A stretch of DNA of 38,348 nucleotides from Chryseobacterium sp. S0630 (GTDB lineage: Bacteria; Bacteroidota; Bacteroidia; Flavobacteriales; Weeksellaceae), in contig NZ_JAMZGF010000053.1 in the NCBI RefSeq assembly GCF_024158915.1, positions 1 through 38,348 of the forward strand, given 5' to 3'. The notes beneath the pieces were generated by a model. It worked only from the letters and a program-made list of their open reading frames with translations. It did not search any database and had not been told where the DNA came from. Position 1 is the first letter of the stretch. Every line of letters starts with the position of its first letter. This document shows, piece after piece, positions 8,468-17,177 of the stretch. The position numbers and the translations under genes are program-made.

Positions 8468-11400
8468 ATGAAAAACTGGTCTTTTAAAAAATGGAACACC
8501 GTACTGGGATGGTTCCTTTTCGCTGTTGCGCTTATTACTTATCTTTCAACGATAGAACATTCCCTGAGTTTTTGGGACTGCGGAGAATATATCTCTTCAG
8601 CTGTGAAACTGGAGGTAACCCATGCTCCGGGAGCGGCTTTATTCCAGATTATGGGAGCAGTAGCAAGTATTTTTGCATTGGGGAATGCGGAACATTATTC
8701 TATTGTCATCAATGCAATGTCAGCATTATTCAGTGCATTTACAATCCTGCTTCTGTTCTGGACGATTACCCATTTTTTAAGGAGACTTTTACATAAAGAT
8801 GTTGAAAAAATTACAAAGCATCAGGAAATCTCAATCCTGTTTGCCGGAATGATTGGAGCTTTATGTTTTACATTTTCAGATACATTCTGGTTTTCAGCAG
8901 TAGAAGGAGAGGTGTATTCCATGGCTTCCATGTTTATTGCTTTGCTGGTTTGGCTTATCACCAAATGGGAAAATGAATATAAAACAGCAGACAGCGAGAG
9001 ATGGATCATTCTTATTTTCTTTATCATAGGACTTTCTGTAGGGGTTCATATGATGTGTATGCTGGCTATTCCGGCCATATGCCTGGTGTATTATTCCAGA
9101 AATTATACTTTTTCGTGGAAGAATTTTATAATGGCCAATTTGGTTACACTGGGAATTCTTGCCTTTGTATTCAAGATGATTTTCCCTTTGATAATGACTC
9201 TGTTTGGAAAGCTTGAAATTTTCTTTGTGAACGGACTGGGACTTCCTTTCCATTCAGGGACCATTGTGGCGTTTGTTCTCATGACGATCATAAGTTATCT
9301 TCTGATTAAATATGCCCGAAAAACAAAAAGAAAACTATACCAGACTGTCGTTTTATCTCTGGTCTATATGATCATCGGATTTTCATGCTGGCTGGTAATT
9401 CCGATAAGAGCGAATGCCAATCCTCCGATGAATCTTAATGATCCTGATACTGCTATCGGGATGAGAGATTATTATAACAGAGAACAATACGGTGACTGGC
9501 CTACCATTTACGGACAGAATTACACTGCATTTCTTGATAAAAACGGAATGAAAAAAGATGAAGACGGAAGCTATAAAAGAGACATCACCGGAGATATTTA
9601 CGAAAAAGATGAAAAAACCGGAACCTACAGAAAAACAGGGGAGAGATTCAACTATGTGTTTAACAAATCCCATATAAGCTTCATGCCAAGAATGTTCAAT
9701 CAGGATAATGAAGTGATGGCAAACTATATTTCTTTATATGGAGCTCCTGACTTTACTTTTAACTATGATAATGAAGACGTTGCAGACAATCCGGAAGCGA
9801 AAAGGATTTTTGAAGAATTGAGAGCAAAATATGAAGGAGATTCTATCACGGCAGAAGATTATCTGAAAGTGAAGCCTTATGATCTTATTAAAGTGCAACG
9901 TCCATCCTTCGCTCAGAATATGGATTATTTTATATCATTTCAGAATGGATACTACTTTGTAAGATATCTGATGTGGAATTTTGTAGGAAGACAGAATGAT
10001 CTTCAGGGTCACATGGAAAATACGAACGGTAACTGGATCTCAGGATTTTCTTTTATTGATAATGCTTTACTTGGGAATCAGGATCATATGCCTGCAAAGT
10101 TTAAAAATGAAAGTACCGTAAAGTTTTTCTTTTTGCCGCTGATTTTAGGATTGATTGGCTTCTTTTTCCAGCTCAACAGAGACTTTGGAAGGTTTTATGC
10201 GATGCTTTCATTGTTTGTTCTGACAAGTATGGGAATTGTTTTCTATACCGGAGTAAAACCATTTGAAGTAAGGGAAAGAGATTATGCCATGGTAGGTTCA
10301 TTTTATGCCTTTGCCATTTGGATTGGTCTGGGAGCGGGATTCCTACTTTGGCTGATTCAGTCTAAGGTTAAATCCAATGCTGCCAACATTATTCTTGGGC
10401 TTATTTTACTAGGAATTCCTTTGATGATGGGCTTTCAGAATTACACTTCGCATGACAGAAGCAAGAAAACAGCAGCCCGTGATTATGCCTATTCATTTTT
10501 AAGGTCGTTGCCAAAAGATGATATTATTTTCATTTATGGTGATAATGATACCTTTCCGGTATGGGCGATTCAGGAAACGGAAAGATTCAGGGATGATGTG
10601 AAAACGGTGAACTTTACCCTTTTAGCCACTCCATGGAATATTGATCAGGTGAAAAGAAAAACTTACAATGCGAAGGGGATTCCGGGTGAATTAACGCATG
10701 AAGAATATAGAGATGGGGTAAATGATCAGGTATATCTGATGAAAAAAGAAAACTGGGAAGAACTTTTCCAAATGCTGAAAGAACAGGGTGCTCCGGACAC
10801 TGCTTTCCAGGAATTCAGAAAATATCTGACCCAGGATTCTCTGACATTGAAAGATGCTATGAAATTTCTGAAATTACAGTCATCCGAAAAAGATGAATTG
10901 CTGAAAATGTACTTCGGAGAAAAACAATATGAAAAATACAATATTCTTCCGGTGAGCAAATTTATTCTTCCGGTAAATAAAGAAAATGCAGTGAAATCGG
11001 GGATCATTACTCAGGCAGATCTTCCACAAGCTGTAGACCAGATTATGATTAATTATGAAGCCAATACGCTTTATAAAAGTAATCTGATGATGCTGGATAT
11101 GCTGGCTAATTTCGATTGGAAACGTCCGATTAATTTCTCTTCAGGCGGGATGTATGACAGTGAAAATATTTTTTATCTGGATGAATATCTTCAGTTTGAT
11201 GGTTTCAGCTACAGACTGGTTCCTATTCATACTCCGCAGAGTCCGGATGGAGACAAAGGAAGGGTAGATGCGAATTCTCTTTATCAGGTGGTGAAAAACT
11301 TCAGATGGGGAAATTTTAAAGATTTAAGTATTTATTATGATGAAACGGCTACGTCAAATATTTTGGGCTACAGAATGTCCGTGAGCAGAGCTGTATCTGC

Positions 11401-11953
11401 ACTGGTTGTCAATGGGCAGAAAGCTAAAGCATTAGAATTACTGGATCTTGCTGCAAAAGAAATTCCTGTGGAGAAATACAATGATCCACGTTCATTAAGT
11501 GCGATGGTTACCGGATATATTGTTGCAGGAAAGGAGCAAAAAGGTCTTCAGCTGGCTGAAACACTCAAAAAGGGAATATTTGAAGAATATGATTATTACC
11601 AGAACCTTTCTCCTTCATTTAAAGCAGCAGCCAAAAGACAGATGAGGTCTAAACCGATGGAATATGCACTTGTTGTTGCAGCCGTTACAGATGCCTACAA
11701 GACTTTGGGGCAGAAAGAAAAAGCGCATGCGTATCTTTTAAAATCGATGGAACCTATTGATAAGAAATTCAGTGTTTTTATCAAAGGACTTCAACAGATG
11801 GGCAAAGAAAAAGCAGGGAAGGAAGCTGAAAATGTACGCCAGATTACTCCTTTTTATCAGTATTTATTCAATGTCATGGAGCCTTTTGATTCCACATATT
11901 CCAGGAAAAAAGAAATTGAAATTACAAATTCAATGATGAAAGTGACACAGTAA
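8468..11953 (+). CDS. DUF2723 (GT117/TMEM260-type) large membrane protein
   Basis: The 1161-residue protein has an N-terminal polytopic membrane region (about 10-320) with the family-typical FWDCGEYISS (Asp37, Glu40) and THAPGA motifs, a soluble insertion (about 320-555), more membrane helices (about 560-670) and a long soluble C-terminal part including a tetratricopeptide-like end. DUF2723 proteins are Bacteroidetes relatives of protein O-mannosyltransferases (GT-C fold, glycosyltransferase family 117); glycosyl transfer from a lipid carrier on the periplasmic side is expected by homology but the acceptor is unknown. The acidic D..E motif near the first helix is the likely catalytic site. 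It is monocistronic, with a strong terminator 7 bp after the stop. Confidence 0.88.
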   Translation: MKNWSFKKWNTVLGWFLFAVALITYLSTIEHSLSFWDCGEYISSAVKLEVTHAPGAALFQIMGAVASIFALGNAEHYSIVINAMSALFSAFTILLLFWTITHFLRRLLHKDVEKITKHQEISILFAGMIGALCFTFSDTFWFSAVEGEVYSMASMFIALLVWLITKWENEYKTADSERWIILIFFIIGLSVGVHMMCMLAIPAICLVYYSRNYTFSWKNFIMANLVTLGILAFVFKMIFPLIMTLFGKLEIFFVNGLGLPFHSGTIVAFVLMTIISYLLIKYARKTKRKLYQTVVLSLVYMIIGFSCWLVIPIRANANPPMNLNDPDTAIGMRDYYNREQYGDWPTIYGQNYTAFLDKNGMKKDEDGSYKRDITGDIYEKDEKTGTYRKTGERFNYVFNKSHISFMPRMFNQDNEVMANYISLYGAPDFTFNYDNEDVADNPEAKRIFEELRAKYEGDSITAEDYLKVKPYDLIKVQRPSFAQNMDYFISFQNGYYFVRYLMWNFVGRQNDLQGHMENTNGNWISGFSFIDNALLGNQDHMPAKFKNESTVKFFFLPLILGLIGFFFQLNRDFGRFYAMLSLFVLTSMGIVFYTGVKPFEVRERDYAMVGSFYAFAIWIGLGAGFLLWLIQSKVKSNAANIILGLILLGIPLMMGFQNYTSHDRSKKTAARDYAYSFLRSLPKDDIIFIYGDNDTFPVWAIQETERFRDDVKTVNFTLLATPWNIDQVKRKTYNAKGIPGELTHEEYRDGVNDQVYLMKKENWEELFQMLKEQGAPDTAFQEFRKYLTQDSLTLKDAMKFLKLQSSEKDELLKMYFGEKQYEKYNILPVSKFILPVNKENAVKSGIITQADLPQAVDQIMINYEANTLYKSNLMMLDMLANFDWKRPINFSSGGMYDSENIFYLDEYLQFDGFSYRLVPIHTPQSPDGDKGRVDANSLYQVVKNFRWGNFKDLSIYYDETATSNILGYRMSVSRAVSALVVNGQKAKALELLDLAAKEIPVEKYNDPRSLSAMVTGYIVAGKEQKGLQLAETLKKGIFEEYDYYQNLSPSFKAAAKRQMRSKPMEYALVVAAVTDAYKTLGQKEKAHAYLLKSMEPIDKKFSVFIKGLQQMGKEKAGKEAENVRQITPFYQYLFNVMEPFDSTYSRKKEIEITNSMMKVTQ

Positions 11954-11960
11954 AACATAT

Positions 11961-11998
11961 AAAAAAGCCTTTAAATTCAATATTTAAAGGCTTTTTTA
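11961..11998 (+). terminator. Rho-independent terminator
   Basis: A perfect 16-bp stem (11961-11976 with 11982-11997) closes a 5-nt loop and ends in T residues. The A run on the 5' side makes it symmetrical and possibly active for both strands. Confidence 0.85.
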
Positions 11999-12036
11999 AT
12001 ATAAATCAGGATGAGTTAATAGAATCTCATTTTATA

Positions 12037-12199
12037 AACGCAAAGAATTAAATGCTTGATTTTATATATTGAGGCAAAGAGGTTTGATCAATTTCATTGA
12101 TCGTTTTTAAGCGAATGTATTACCATAATGTTTCATCTGCGACAAAGTCGCTCTTCTTCGCTTCCTTAAATAAACATAATGATAATATTCCTTTGCGTT
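12037..12199. repeat. Small inverted-repeat element, possibly MITE-like
   Basis: AACGCAAAGAAT at 12037-12048 reappears inverted at 12187-12199 (ATTCCTTTGCGTT, one extra base), bounding about 160 bp without a gene. Similar short motifs (GGCAAAGAGG) occur inside. The ends are shorter and weaker than those of the 8225-8398 element, so this is tentative. It fills the gap between the DUF2723 terminator and the convergent norB gene. Confidence 0.35.
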
Positions 12200-12274
12200 A
12201 AAAATTAAATTCAAGTAATGTAAAAATCATCAAATTTTAAAGATTAAAAACCTATGAGATTTGAACCATTCATA

Positions 12275-14518
12275 CTATCGTTTTTCTTTCAACGACCAGC
12301 CAAATTTCAGTCCGATAATAAAAATAACCAAAAGCAGTTCCCCGGCAGCCAGTAAAATATCTCCCGGCACACGCATCCATCTCAGAAAATGCATGATGTC
12401 CGTCTGCATGAACTCTGCAGAACGTGCATACCAGTAACCTTCTTTTATAGAGGCAACAGACTGCATGATGCCTATTGGAAGAAGACTGATGGTTACCATC
12501 ACCAGTAATCCGATATTAATCATCCAGAAAGCCCAGCCAATTAATTTATCATTCCACTGTCGGTCAGGATAAAGTCCTCGCAAAACAAACATCATTAATC
12601 CGATTCCCAGAATCCCATAAACTCCGAACAACGCCGCATGACCGTGTACAGCAGTGGTATTCAGTCCCTGGATGTAATACAATGCAATAGGAGGGTTGAT
12701 GGCAAACCCGAAGATGCCTGCACCAAGGAAATTCCAGAAACACATGGCAATGAAGCAGTAGATAGGCCATTTGTAAGCCTGAATCCATTGGGTTGATTTA
12801 CTCAGTTGATAATTTTGGTAAGCTTCATAACCTATCAGAACAAGCGGGACTATTTCAAGGGCACTGAAAGTTGCTCCTAAAGCAAGTACAGCGGTAGGCG
12901 TAGCACTGAAATACAAATGATGGAATGTCCCCAGAATTCCTCCGCCAAGAAAAATAATGGTAGAAAATAAAACGGCACTGGTGGCAGATTTCAGCCTTAA
13001 TAATCCCAGTCTTGTAAATAAAAAGGCAGCCACTACCGTTGCAAAAACTTCAAAAAATCCTTCTACCCAAAGATGAACAACCCACCATCTCCAATATTCG
13101 GCAATCGCCATATGAGTTTGTCTTCCATACATTAATCCTGCTCCATAAAATAATGCAATGGCTACGGATGAAAGGGTAAATAGGGTCAGCAAATGACGGT
13201 CTCCATCTTTACGTTTCAAAGCAGGAAGTAATGCTCGGACCATTAATACCAACCAGAGAATAAGCCCGATGAGCAGTAAGATCTGCCACACTCTTCCCAG
13301 TTCTACATATTCATATCCCTGATGTCCCCAAAGGAAATTATCCACCAGTCCAAGTTTTTGCATCACACCAAGCCATTGTCCGGTTAAAGATCCCAGCACA
13401 ACAATCAATAAGGCTCCGAATAATATATTCACTCCCAGTTTCTGATATTTAGGTTCATATCCTGAAACCGCGGGAGCGATATAAAGGCCTGTTGCCAGCC
13501 ATGAGGTAGCAATCCAGAATATCGCGAGCTGTACATGCCAGCTTCTGGAAACCGACTGTGGTAAAAACTGGTCCAAAGGAATCCCATAAAACCCGCTTCC
13601 TTCCACACCATAATGGGCTGTAACTACACCGGCAAGCATTTGAACAAGGATTAGCAGAGCAACGACCCAAATGTATTTCAAAGTGGCTTTCATAGAAGGG
13701 GTAGGTTTCATATTTCGAAGTGGATCTTCCAGCGGCAGAGCTTCACTGATTTCTTCTTCTTTGTTTCTGGCATGATAAAATACCAAAAGGCCTACTGAAC
13801 CTAATAAAAGTAATATACTGAACCCTGACCATAAATGCAGTGAAGGCGGAGGAACATTTCCTACCAATTCATCATGCGGCCAGTTATTGGTGTACGTCAC
13901 ATCATCTCCCGGTCTTTCCGTGATACATACCCATGTGCTCCATGCAAAGAAAGCATTCATTTTAGCCATTCTGTCAGGGTCCTTGATGGTATTTTCGGGG
14001 ATGGCGTACTGATCACGGAGTTTAGCCATGGAGGTATCATTCATGAATAATTTTGAATAATACTGTGAAAGCTGTTTCTGTACTTCTGCCCGTTCAGGAG
14101 AGAATACAATTTCATTTTTGCTTTCATCAAAGGTATTGGTACGAAGTTCCTTTTTCAGCAATACCTGATATTTAGCCTGTTCTTCATCCGGAAGTTCTTT
14201 GTAAACTTTATGATCCTTTTTCGCCAGCTCATCAAGCAGCAGAACAGATTCTCTGTGAAGGTAATCTGCCGTCCAGTCCGGAGCAATATAAGCACCATGT
14301 CCCCAGATACTTCCTACCGTTTGTCCTCCAATAGACTGCCACACGTTCTGCCCGTCTTTGATATCCTGTTCGGTAGCGATCACAGTTCCATCTGTGCTTA
14401 CTACTTTCTCAGGAATTGGGGGGATTTTTCTGTAAATTTCAGTTCCATAGAAAATAAGAACAGCAAACGAAGCAACCATTACTACAGCAAGCCATATCCA
14501 AAGTTTTTTAGGTGTCAT
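12275..14518 (-). CDS. norB: Quinol-dependent nitric oxide reductase (qNOR), single-subunit NorB
   Basis: The 747-residue protein reduces two NO to N2O in the inner membrane using quinol. It has a first membrane helix (about 8-25), a long periplasmic domain (about 30-225) containing QNVWQSIGGQTVGSIWGHGA and lacking a CxxCH haem motif, as in qNOR, and then a 12-helix haem-copper-oxidase-like core. Family motifs with metal/haem ligands are visible: HVQLAIFW (about 326), HLWVEGFFEVFA (about 483), GTFHHLYF (about 530) and HGHAALFGVYG (about 625). Length and layout match qNOR (about 760 residues). It is the second gene of an operon after ric, 13 bp downstream of its stop, so detoxification and repair are made together. 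Confidence 0.95.
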   Translation of the reverse strand: MTPKKLWIWLAVVMVASFAVLIFYGTEIYRKIPPIPEKVVSTDGTVIATEQDIKDGQNVWQSIGGQTVGSIWGHGAYIAPDWTADYLHRESVLLLDELAKKDHKVYKELPDEEQAKYQVLLKKELRTNTFDESKNEIVFSPERAEVQKQLSQYYSKLFMNDTSMAKLRDQYAIPENTIKDPDRMAKMNAFFAWSTWVCITERPGDDVTYTNNWPHDELVGNVPPPSLHLWSGFSILLLLGSVGLLVFYHARNKEEEISEALPLEDPLRNMKPTPSMKATLKYIWVVALLILVQMLAGVVTAHYGVEGSGFYGIPLDQFLPQSVSRSWHVQLAIFWIATSWLATGLYIAPAVSGYEPKYQKLGVNILFGALLIVVLGSLTGQWLGVMQKLGLVDNFLWGHQGYEYVELGRVWQILLLIGLILWLVLMVRALLPALKRKDGDRHLLTLFTLSSVAIALFYGAGLMYGRQTHMAIAEYWRWWVVHLWVEGFFEVFATVVAAFLFTRLGLLRLKSATSAVLFSTIIFLGGGILGTFHHLYFSATPTAVLALGATFSALEIVPLVLIGYEAYQNYQLSKSTQWIQAYKWPIYCFIAMCFWNFLGAGIFGFAINPPIALYYIQGLNTTAVHGHAALFGVYGILGIGLMMFVLRGLYPDRQWNDKLIGWAFWMINIGLLVMVTISLLPIGIMQSVASIKEGYWYARSAEFMQTDIMHFLRWMRVPGDILLAAGELLLVIFIIGLKFGWSLKEKR

Positions 14519-14531
14519 TCTGTATTAGTTT

Positions 14532-15257
14532 TTAAGATTCAACAGCAAATTCTTTCTCCAGTCGGATCGCTTTGGGAAAAAGGATGTTATTTTCAAGGTG
14601 GATATGTTTATGTAAATCATTTTCAAAATCCTGAAGCATGGCAAAAGCTACTTTGTAGGTGTTGCAGGCATCTGCAGGTGGTAGATATTCATCTGTGATT
14701 TCCGCAATTCTTCTGAAGCGTTCACCTTCCACTGTATGTTCATGCATCATCATGCTGACAGGGTTTTCAACGGTTCCAAAAGCAGGTTGGAGCAGGGCTT
14801 CACCGGATATTCTTGCTTTAATCATATTTCTTACAAATGGAAACAGAATCAATTCTTCTTTTTTCATATGAGCGGCCAGATCTTGTGCTGATTCATTGAA
14901 GATCGTATTGATTTCGAATAATTCCGGATGTCTGCCTCCATGAACTTTACATAATTTGTCAAGAAAAGCTTGTAAAATGGGAGTTTTTTCTTCTACATAA
15001 CGATGGTGGGTTTTCTCAATATAATCTGCCAGGAGATCCAGAGGCCAGCTGTTAAAGTCAATTGAAGTGCCTTCATTTTTTGGCAGGGCTTCCAGTTCTT
15101 CATAAATTTTTTCCGGAGCCAGTTTTTTATTGCTGCAGGCTTCTTCAATTGTTCTTCCGCCTTTACAGCAGAAATCAATGCCATGTCTTTTAAAAATTGC
15201 GGCTGTTCTGAAATCTTCAGCCACCATATTTCCTATAAAGTCTGTTCTTGTATTCAT
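14532..15257 (-). CDS. ric: Iron-sulfur cluster repair di-iron protein (Ric/ScdA/YtfE)
   Basis: The 241-residue protein has an N-terminal DUF542/ScdA-N domain (about 5-60) with the signature TAAIFKRHGIDFCCKGG (two adjacent cysteines) and a C-terminal hemerythrin-like four-helix domain (about 80-235) with the di-iron ligands, visible as HHRY, HGGRHPELFE, HMKKEE, MHEHTVEGERF and HKHIHLENN. It repairs NO- or oxidant-damaged Fe-S centres in the cytoplasm. It is the first gene of the ric-norB pair. An Rrf2-type operator-like sequence (15258-15283) ends one base before its ATG, so the leader is either absent or the gene depends on read-through from the cytochrome c gene 46 bp upstream. Confidence 0.93.
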   Translation of the reverse strand: MNTRTDFIGNMVAEDFRTAAIFKRHGIDFCCKGGRTIEEACSNKKLAPEKIYEELEALPKNEGTSIDFNSWPLDLLADYIEKTHHRYVEEKTPILQAFLDKLCKVHGGRHPELFEINTIFNESAQDLAAHMKKEELILFPFVRNMIKARISGEALLQPAFGTVENPVSMMMHEHTVEGERFRRIAEITDEYLPPADACNTYKVAFAMLQDFENDLHKHIHLENNILFPKAIRLEKEFAVES

Positions 15258-15283
15258 AATATAATACTTTTTTATCTTTTATT
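15258..15283 (-). promoter_or_regulatory. Rrf2/NsrR-like operator before ric-norB
   Basis: Read on the minus strand: AATAAAAGA-N8-TATTATATT. The left half is identical to the perfect palindrome in front of the Rrf2 gene; the right half matches 7 of 9 positions of TCTTTTATT. The site ends directly at the ric start codon. Confidence 0.6.
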
Positions 15284-15303
15284 ATTTTAAATTTTTTTTT
15301 AAT

Positions 15304-15741
15304 CTATTTCTTAAGAGAAAGGATGTATTTTACCATCAGTTTGGCGTTATCTTTACTTAATCCTGCATGAGGTGTCATAGGAATTTCTCCCCAGTTGCCT
15401 TTACCTCCGTCAATAATTTTCTGTGCAAGCATATCAACATCTGCTTCTTTGTATTTTGCTGCCACTTCCTGATAGGCGGGGCCAACAAGTTTTGAATCAA
15501 TTTTATGACATGATAAACAGTCTGTTCCTTCTACAAGGGATTTTCCTTCTGCGATTTCTGCATCAGCTCCCGAAAGAGGAGCGGCTGCCGGGGCTGCTTC
15601 CTGAGGTTTAGGCTCTTCCAGCATTACATTGGTTTCCGGTGCCTGAGGAATAGGATCTGTATCTTTTTTATCTGAACATGAAGTTACAGCGAGTGAAAAC
15701 AGCGCAGCTGTTAGAAGTAATTTTTTCATAATCTTATCCAT
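15304..15741 (-). CDS. Class I c-type cytochrome, lipoprotein
   Basis: This 145-residue protein has a lipoprotein signal (lipobox VTSC, Cys22), a proline/alanine-rich linker (about 28-58) and one cytochrome c domain with haem motif CLSCH (Cys75, Cys78, His79) and a likely Met122 axial ligand in GEIPMTPH. The fold resembles cytochrome c-551/552. It is the last gene of the nirK operon and is the natural candidate for donating electrons to NirK. Its ATG directly follows the SCO stop codon (TAAATG); a second ATG at 15729 (MKKLLLTAA) is an equally plausible start, with GGATAAG just upstream. Confidence 0.88.
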   Translation of the reverse strand: MDKIMKKLLLTAALFSLAVTSCSDKKDTDPIPQAPETNVMLEEPKPQEAAPAAAPLSGADAEIAEGKSLVEGTDCLSCHKIDSKLVGPAYQEVAAKYKEADVDMLAQKIIDGGKGNWGEIPMTPHAGLSKDNAKLMVKYILSLKK

Positions 15742-16305
15742 TTAAAGTTGTATTTGTTTTTTTATTTCGTGTACAATAGCTTCGTAATCGCTATCGAGAC
15801 CTTCTTTTTGAAAAGCCAGCGTTCCCTTTTTTGAATACACTGTAATGATATTGGAGTGGGAGAATTCTATAGGAGATATCTGTTTATATTTTACAGCCAT
15901 AATATTAGCCAGTTCCCGGGTATCTTCTTCATTACCCCGGATGAAAGTCCATTCTTTTTCATCAAATCTGTTCACGTACAGATATCTCTTCATTACTTTT
16001 GGAGTATCATTTTCCGGATCAATGGAGATCAGTACATACTGAATGTCTTCAGGGTTTGTTTTTCCTACTTTCTGGGCAATTGTTCTCATTTCAGCGGTCA
16101 GTTTTGGACAGGCCGTTTTGCAGGAAGTGAAAATCATTGCGGTTACCAGTACTTTTCCTTTCAGATCTGAGAATGTAATGTTTTTACCATCCTGTTTTTC
16201 CCAGTTTGTCTGTACATTATAGATAGAATCAGGGCTTATTTCTTCATTTTTCTTGCCGCATGATATCATGATCAGGGCCAGTACTATCAGGGTTATATTT
16301 TTCAT
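15742..16305 (-). CDS. SCO1/SenC-family copper chaperone, lipoprotein
   Basis: From ATG 16305 the protein has 187 residues with a lipobox (MISC) and a thioredoxin-like SCO domain. Copper-binding residues are visible: Cys62 and Cys66 in TSCKTACPK and His150 in EFSHSN. SCO proteins deliver copper to cytochrome oxidase or other cuproenzymes; placed two genes after nirK, loading the NirK copper centres is a reasonable inference. A TTG at 16314, overlapping the nirV-like stop, would lengthen it by three residues, but the ATG just after that stop gives a standard signal peptide. The cytochrome c gene follows without a gap. Confidence 0.88.
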   Translation of the reverse strand: MKNITLIVLALIMISCGKKNEEISPDSIYNVQTNWEKQDGKNITFSDLKGKVLVTAMIFTSCKTACPKLTAEMRTIAQKVGKTNPEDIQYVLISIDPENDTPKVMKRYLYVNRFDEKEWTFIRGNEEDTRELANIMAVKYKQISPIEFSHSNIITVYSKKGTLAFQKEGLDSDYEAIVHEIKKQIQL

Positions 16306-16310
16306 AAAGG

Positions 16311-17141
16311 TCAATTTTTGTTTTTAGCACATCTGAATCCGAGATTATTAAGGCAGTAATTTGCTTTTATACTTCCTCTTAATGCGTACCGGATAAAGGC
16401 AGCGTAGTTTCTTAAATCAGAAGAGGTTACTGCTGCTCCGGCACAGAAAAGGTTGTCATTCACCGTATTGTCTTTCCTGGATTCTCCACTCATCATTACT
16501 GAATTAAAGTCATAAGTCCATTCCCAAACCATTCCATACATATTGTAAATTCCATAATAATTGGGTGGCTCTTGTTTTATCGGTTGTTTGTTTTTATCCT
16601 TTTTTTGGTAGGCTTTCAGAATATAGTCAGTAAAAGCGGGATCTTTAGAGGCATTTGGCGTTTTTTGATCTGCTAATGCAGCATATTCCCATTCGTCAAT
16701 AGCAGGAAGCCTTTTTCCAGTACTTTTTGCATAGGCCTCAGCTGCAAACCATGAAATATTAGTGACTGGAGCATCCGGACTCATTCCTTCCGGAATTTCA
16801 TAATCGCTTTTCCAGTGTTTCAGATAATTGCTGTCTGCATAAAGTCTTAATATTTTACTTCTTGTCCATTGAGGATTTGCTTTAAGAAACTCAAGATATT
16901 CATTGTTTGTAACAGGGCTGTCATCCAGATCAAAAGTCTGTACTTTTACAATCCTTCCTGAATCTTTTCCAATGAATGCCTTATATGTTCCTCCCGGGAT
17001 TTCAATCATTTTTTTCTGACTGACAATCAGGTTTAAACGCTTTTGTACATGGATTTCACTCTCAGGATTTTTCACCTTTTCAGAACAGGATATCATTCCT
17101 GAACATATAATCCAACCTAAAATAATTGCAAAAGCTCTCAT
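16311..17141 (-). CDS. nirV: NirV-like protein, formylglycine-generating-enzyme fold without catalytic cysteines
   Basis: The 276-residue lipoprotein (lipobox MISC) has a SUMF1/FGE-type domain (about 45-272): IPGGTYKAFIG near the start, PVTNNEYLEFL, the TNISWFAAEAYAKSTGKRLP helix, WEWTYDF and the C-terminal NLGFRCAK. In true formylglycine-generating enzymes two cysteines precede RYRCAARS; the matching region here reads SSDLRNYAAFIRYALRGS and has none, so sulfatase activation is unlikely. A protein of this fold, NirV, is encoded next to nirK in Rhodobacter and other denitrifiers with unclear function. It is 36 bp downstream of nirK and 5 bp before the SCO gene, so a role in NirK maturation is inferred. 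Confidence 0.78.
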   Translation of the reverse strand: MRAFAIILGWIICSGMISCSEKVKNPESEIHVQKRLNLIVSQKKMIEIPGGTYKAFIGKDSGRIVKVQTFDLDDSPVTNNEYLEFLKANPQWTRSKILRLYADSNYLKHWKSDYEIPEGMSPDAPVTNISWFAAEAYAKSTGKRLPAIDEWEYAALADQKTPNASKDPAFTDYILKAYQKKDKNKQPIKQEPPNYYGIYNMYGMVWEWTYDFNSVMMSGESRKDNTVNDNLFCAGAAVTSSDLRNYAAFIRYALRGSIKANYCLNNLGFRCAKNKN

Positions 17142-17177
17142 TGTTTCTTTTTTGAAATCCTAATGAACCTTAATTCA

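Noticed and set aside
14210..14698. 162-residue reading frame on the plus strand across the norB/ric junction
   Set aside because: It is antisense to two clearly recognised genes and has no family-like features.
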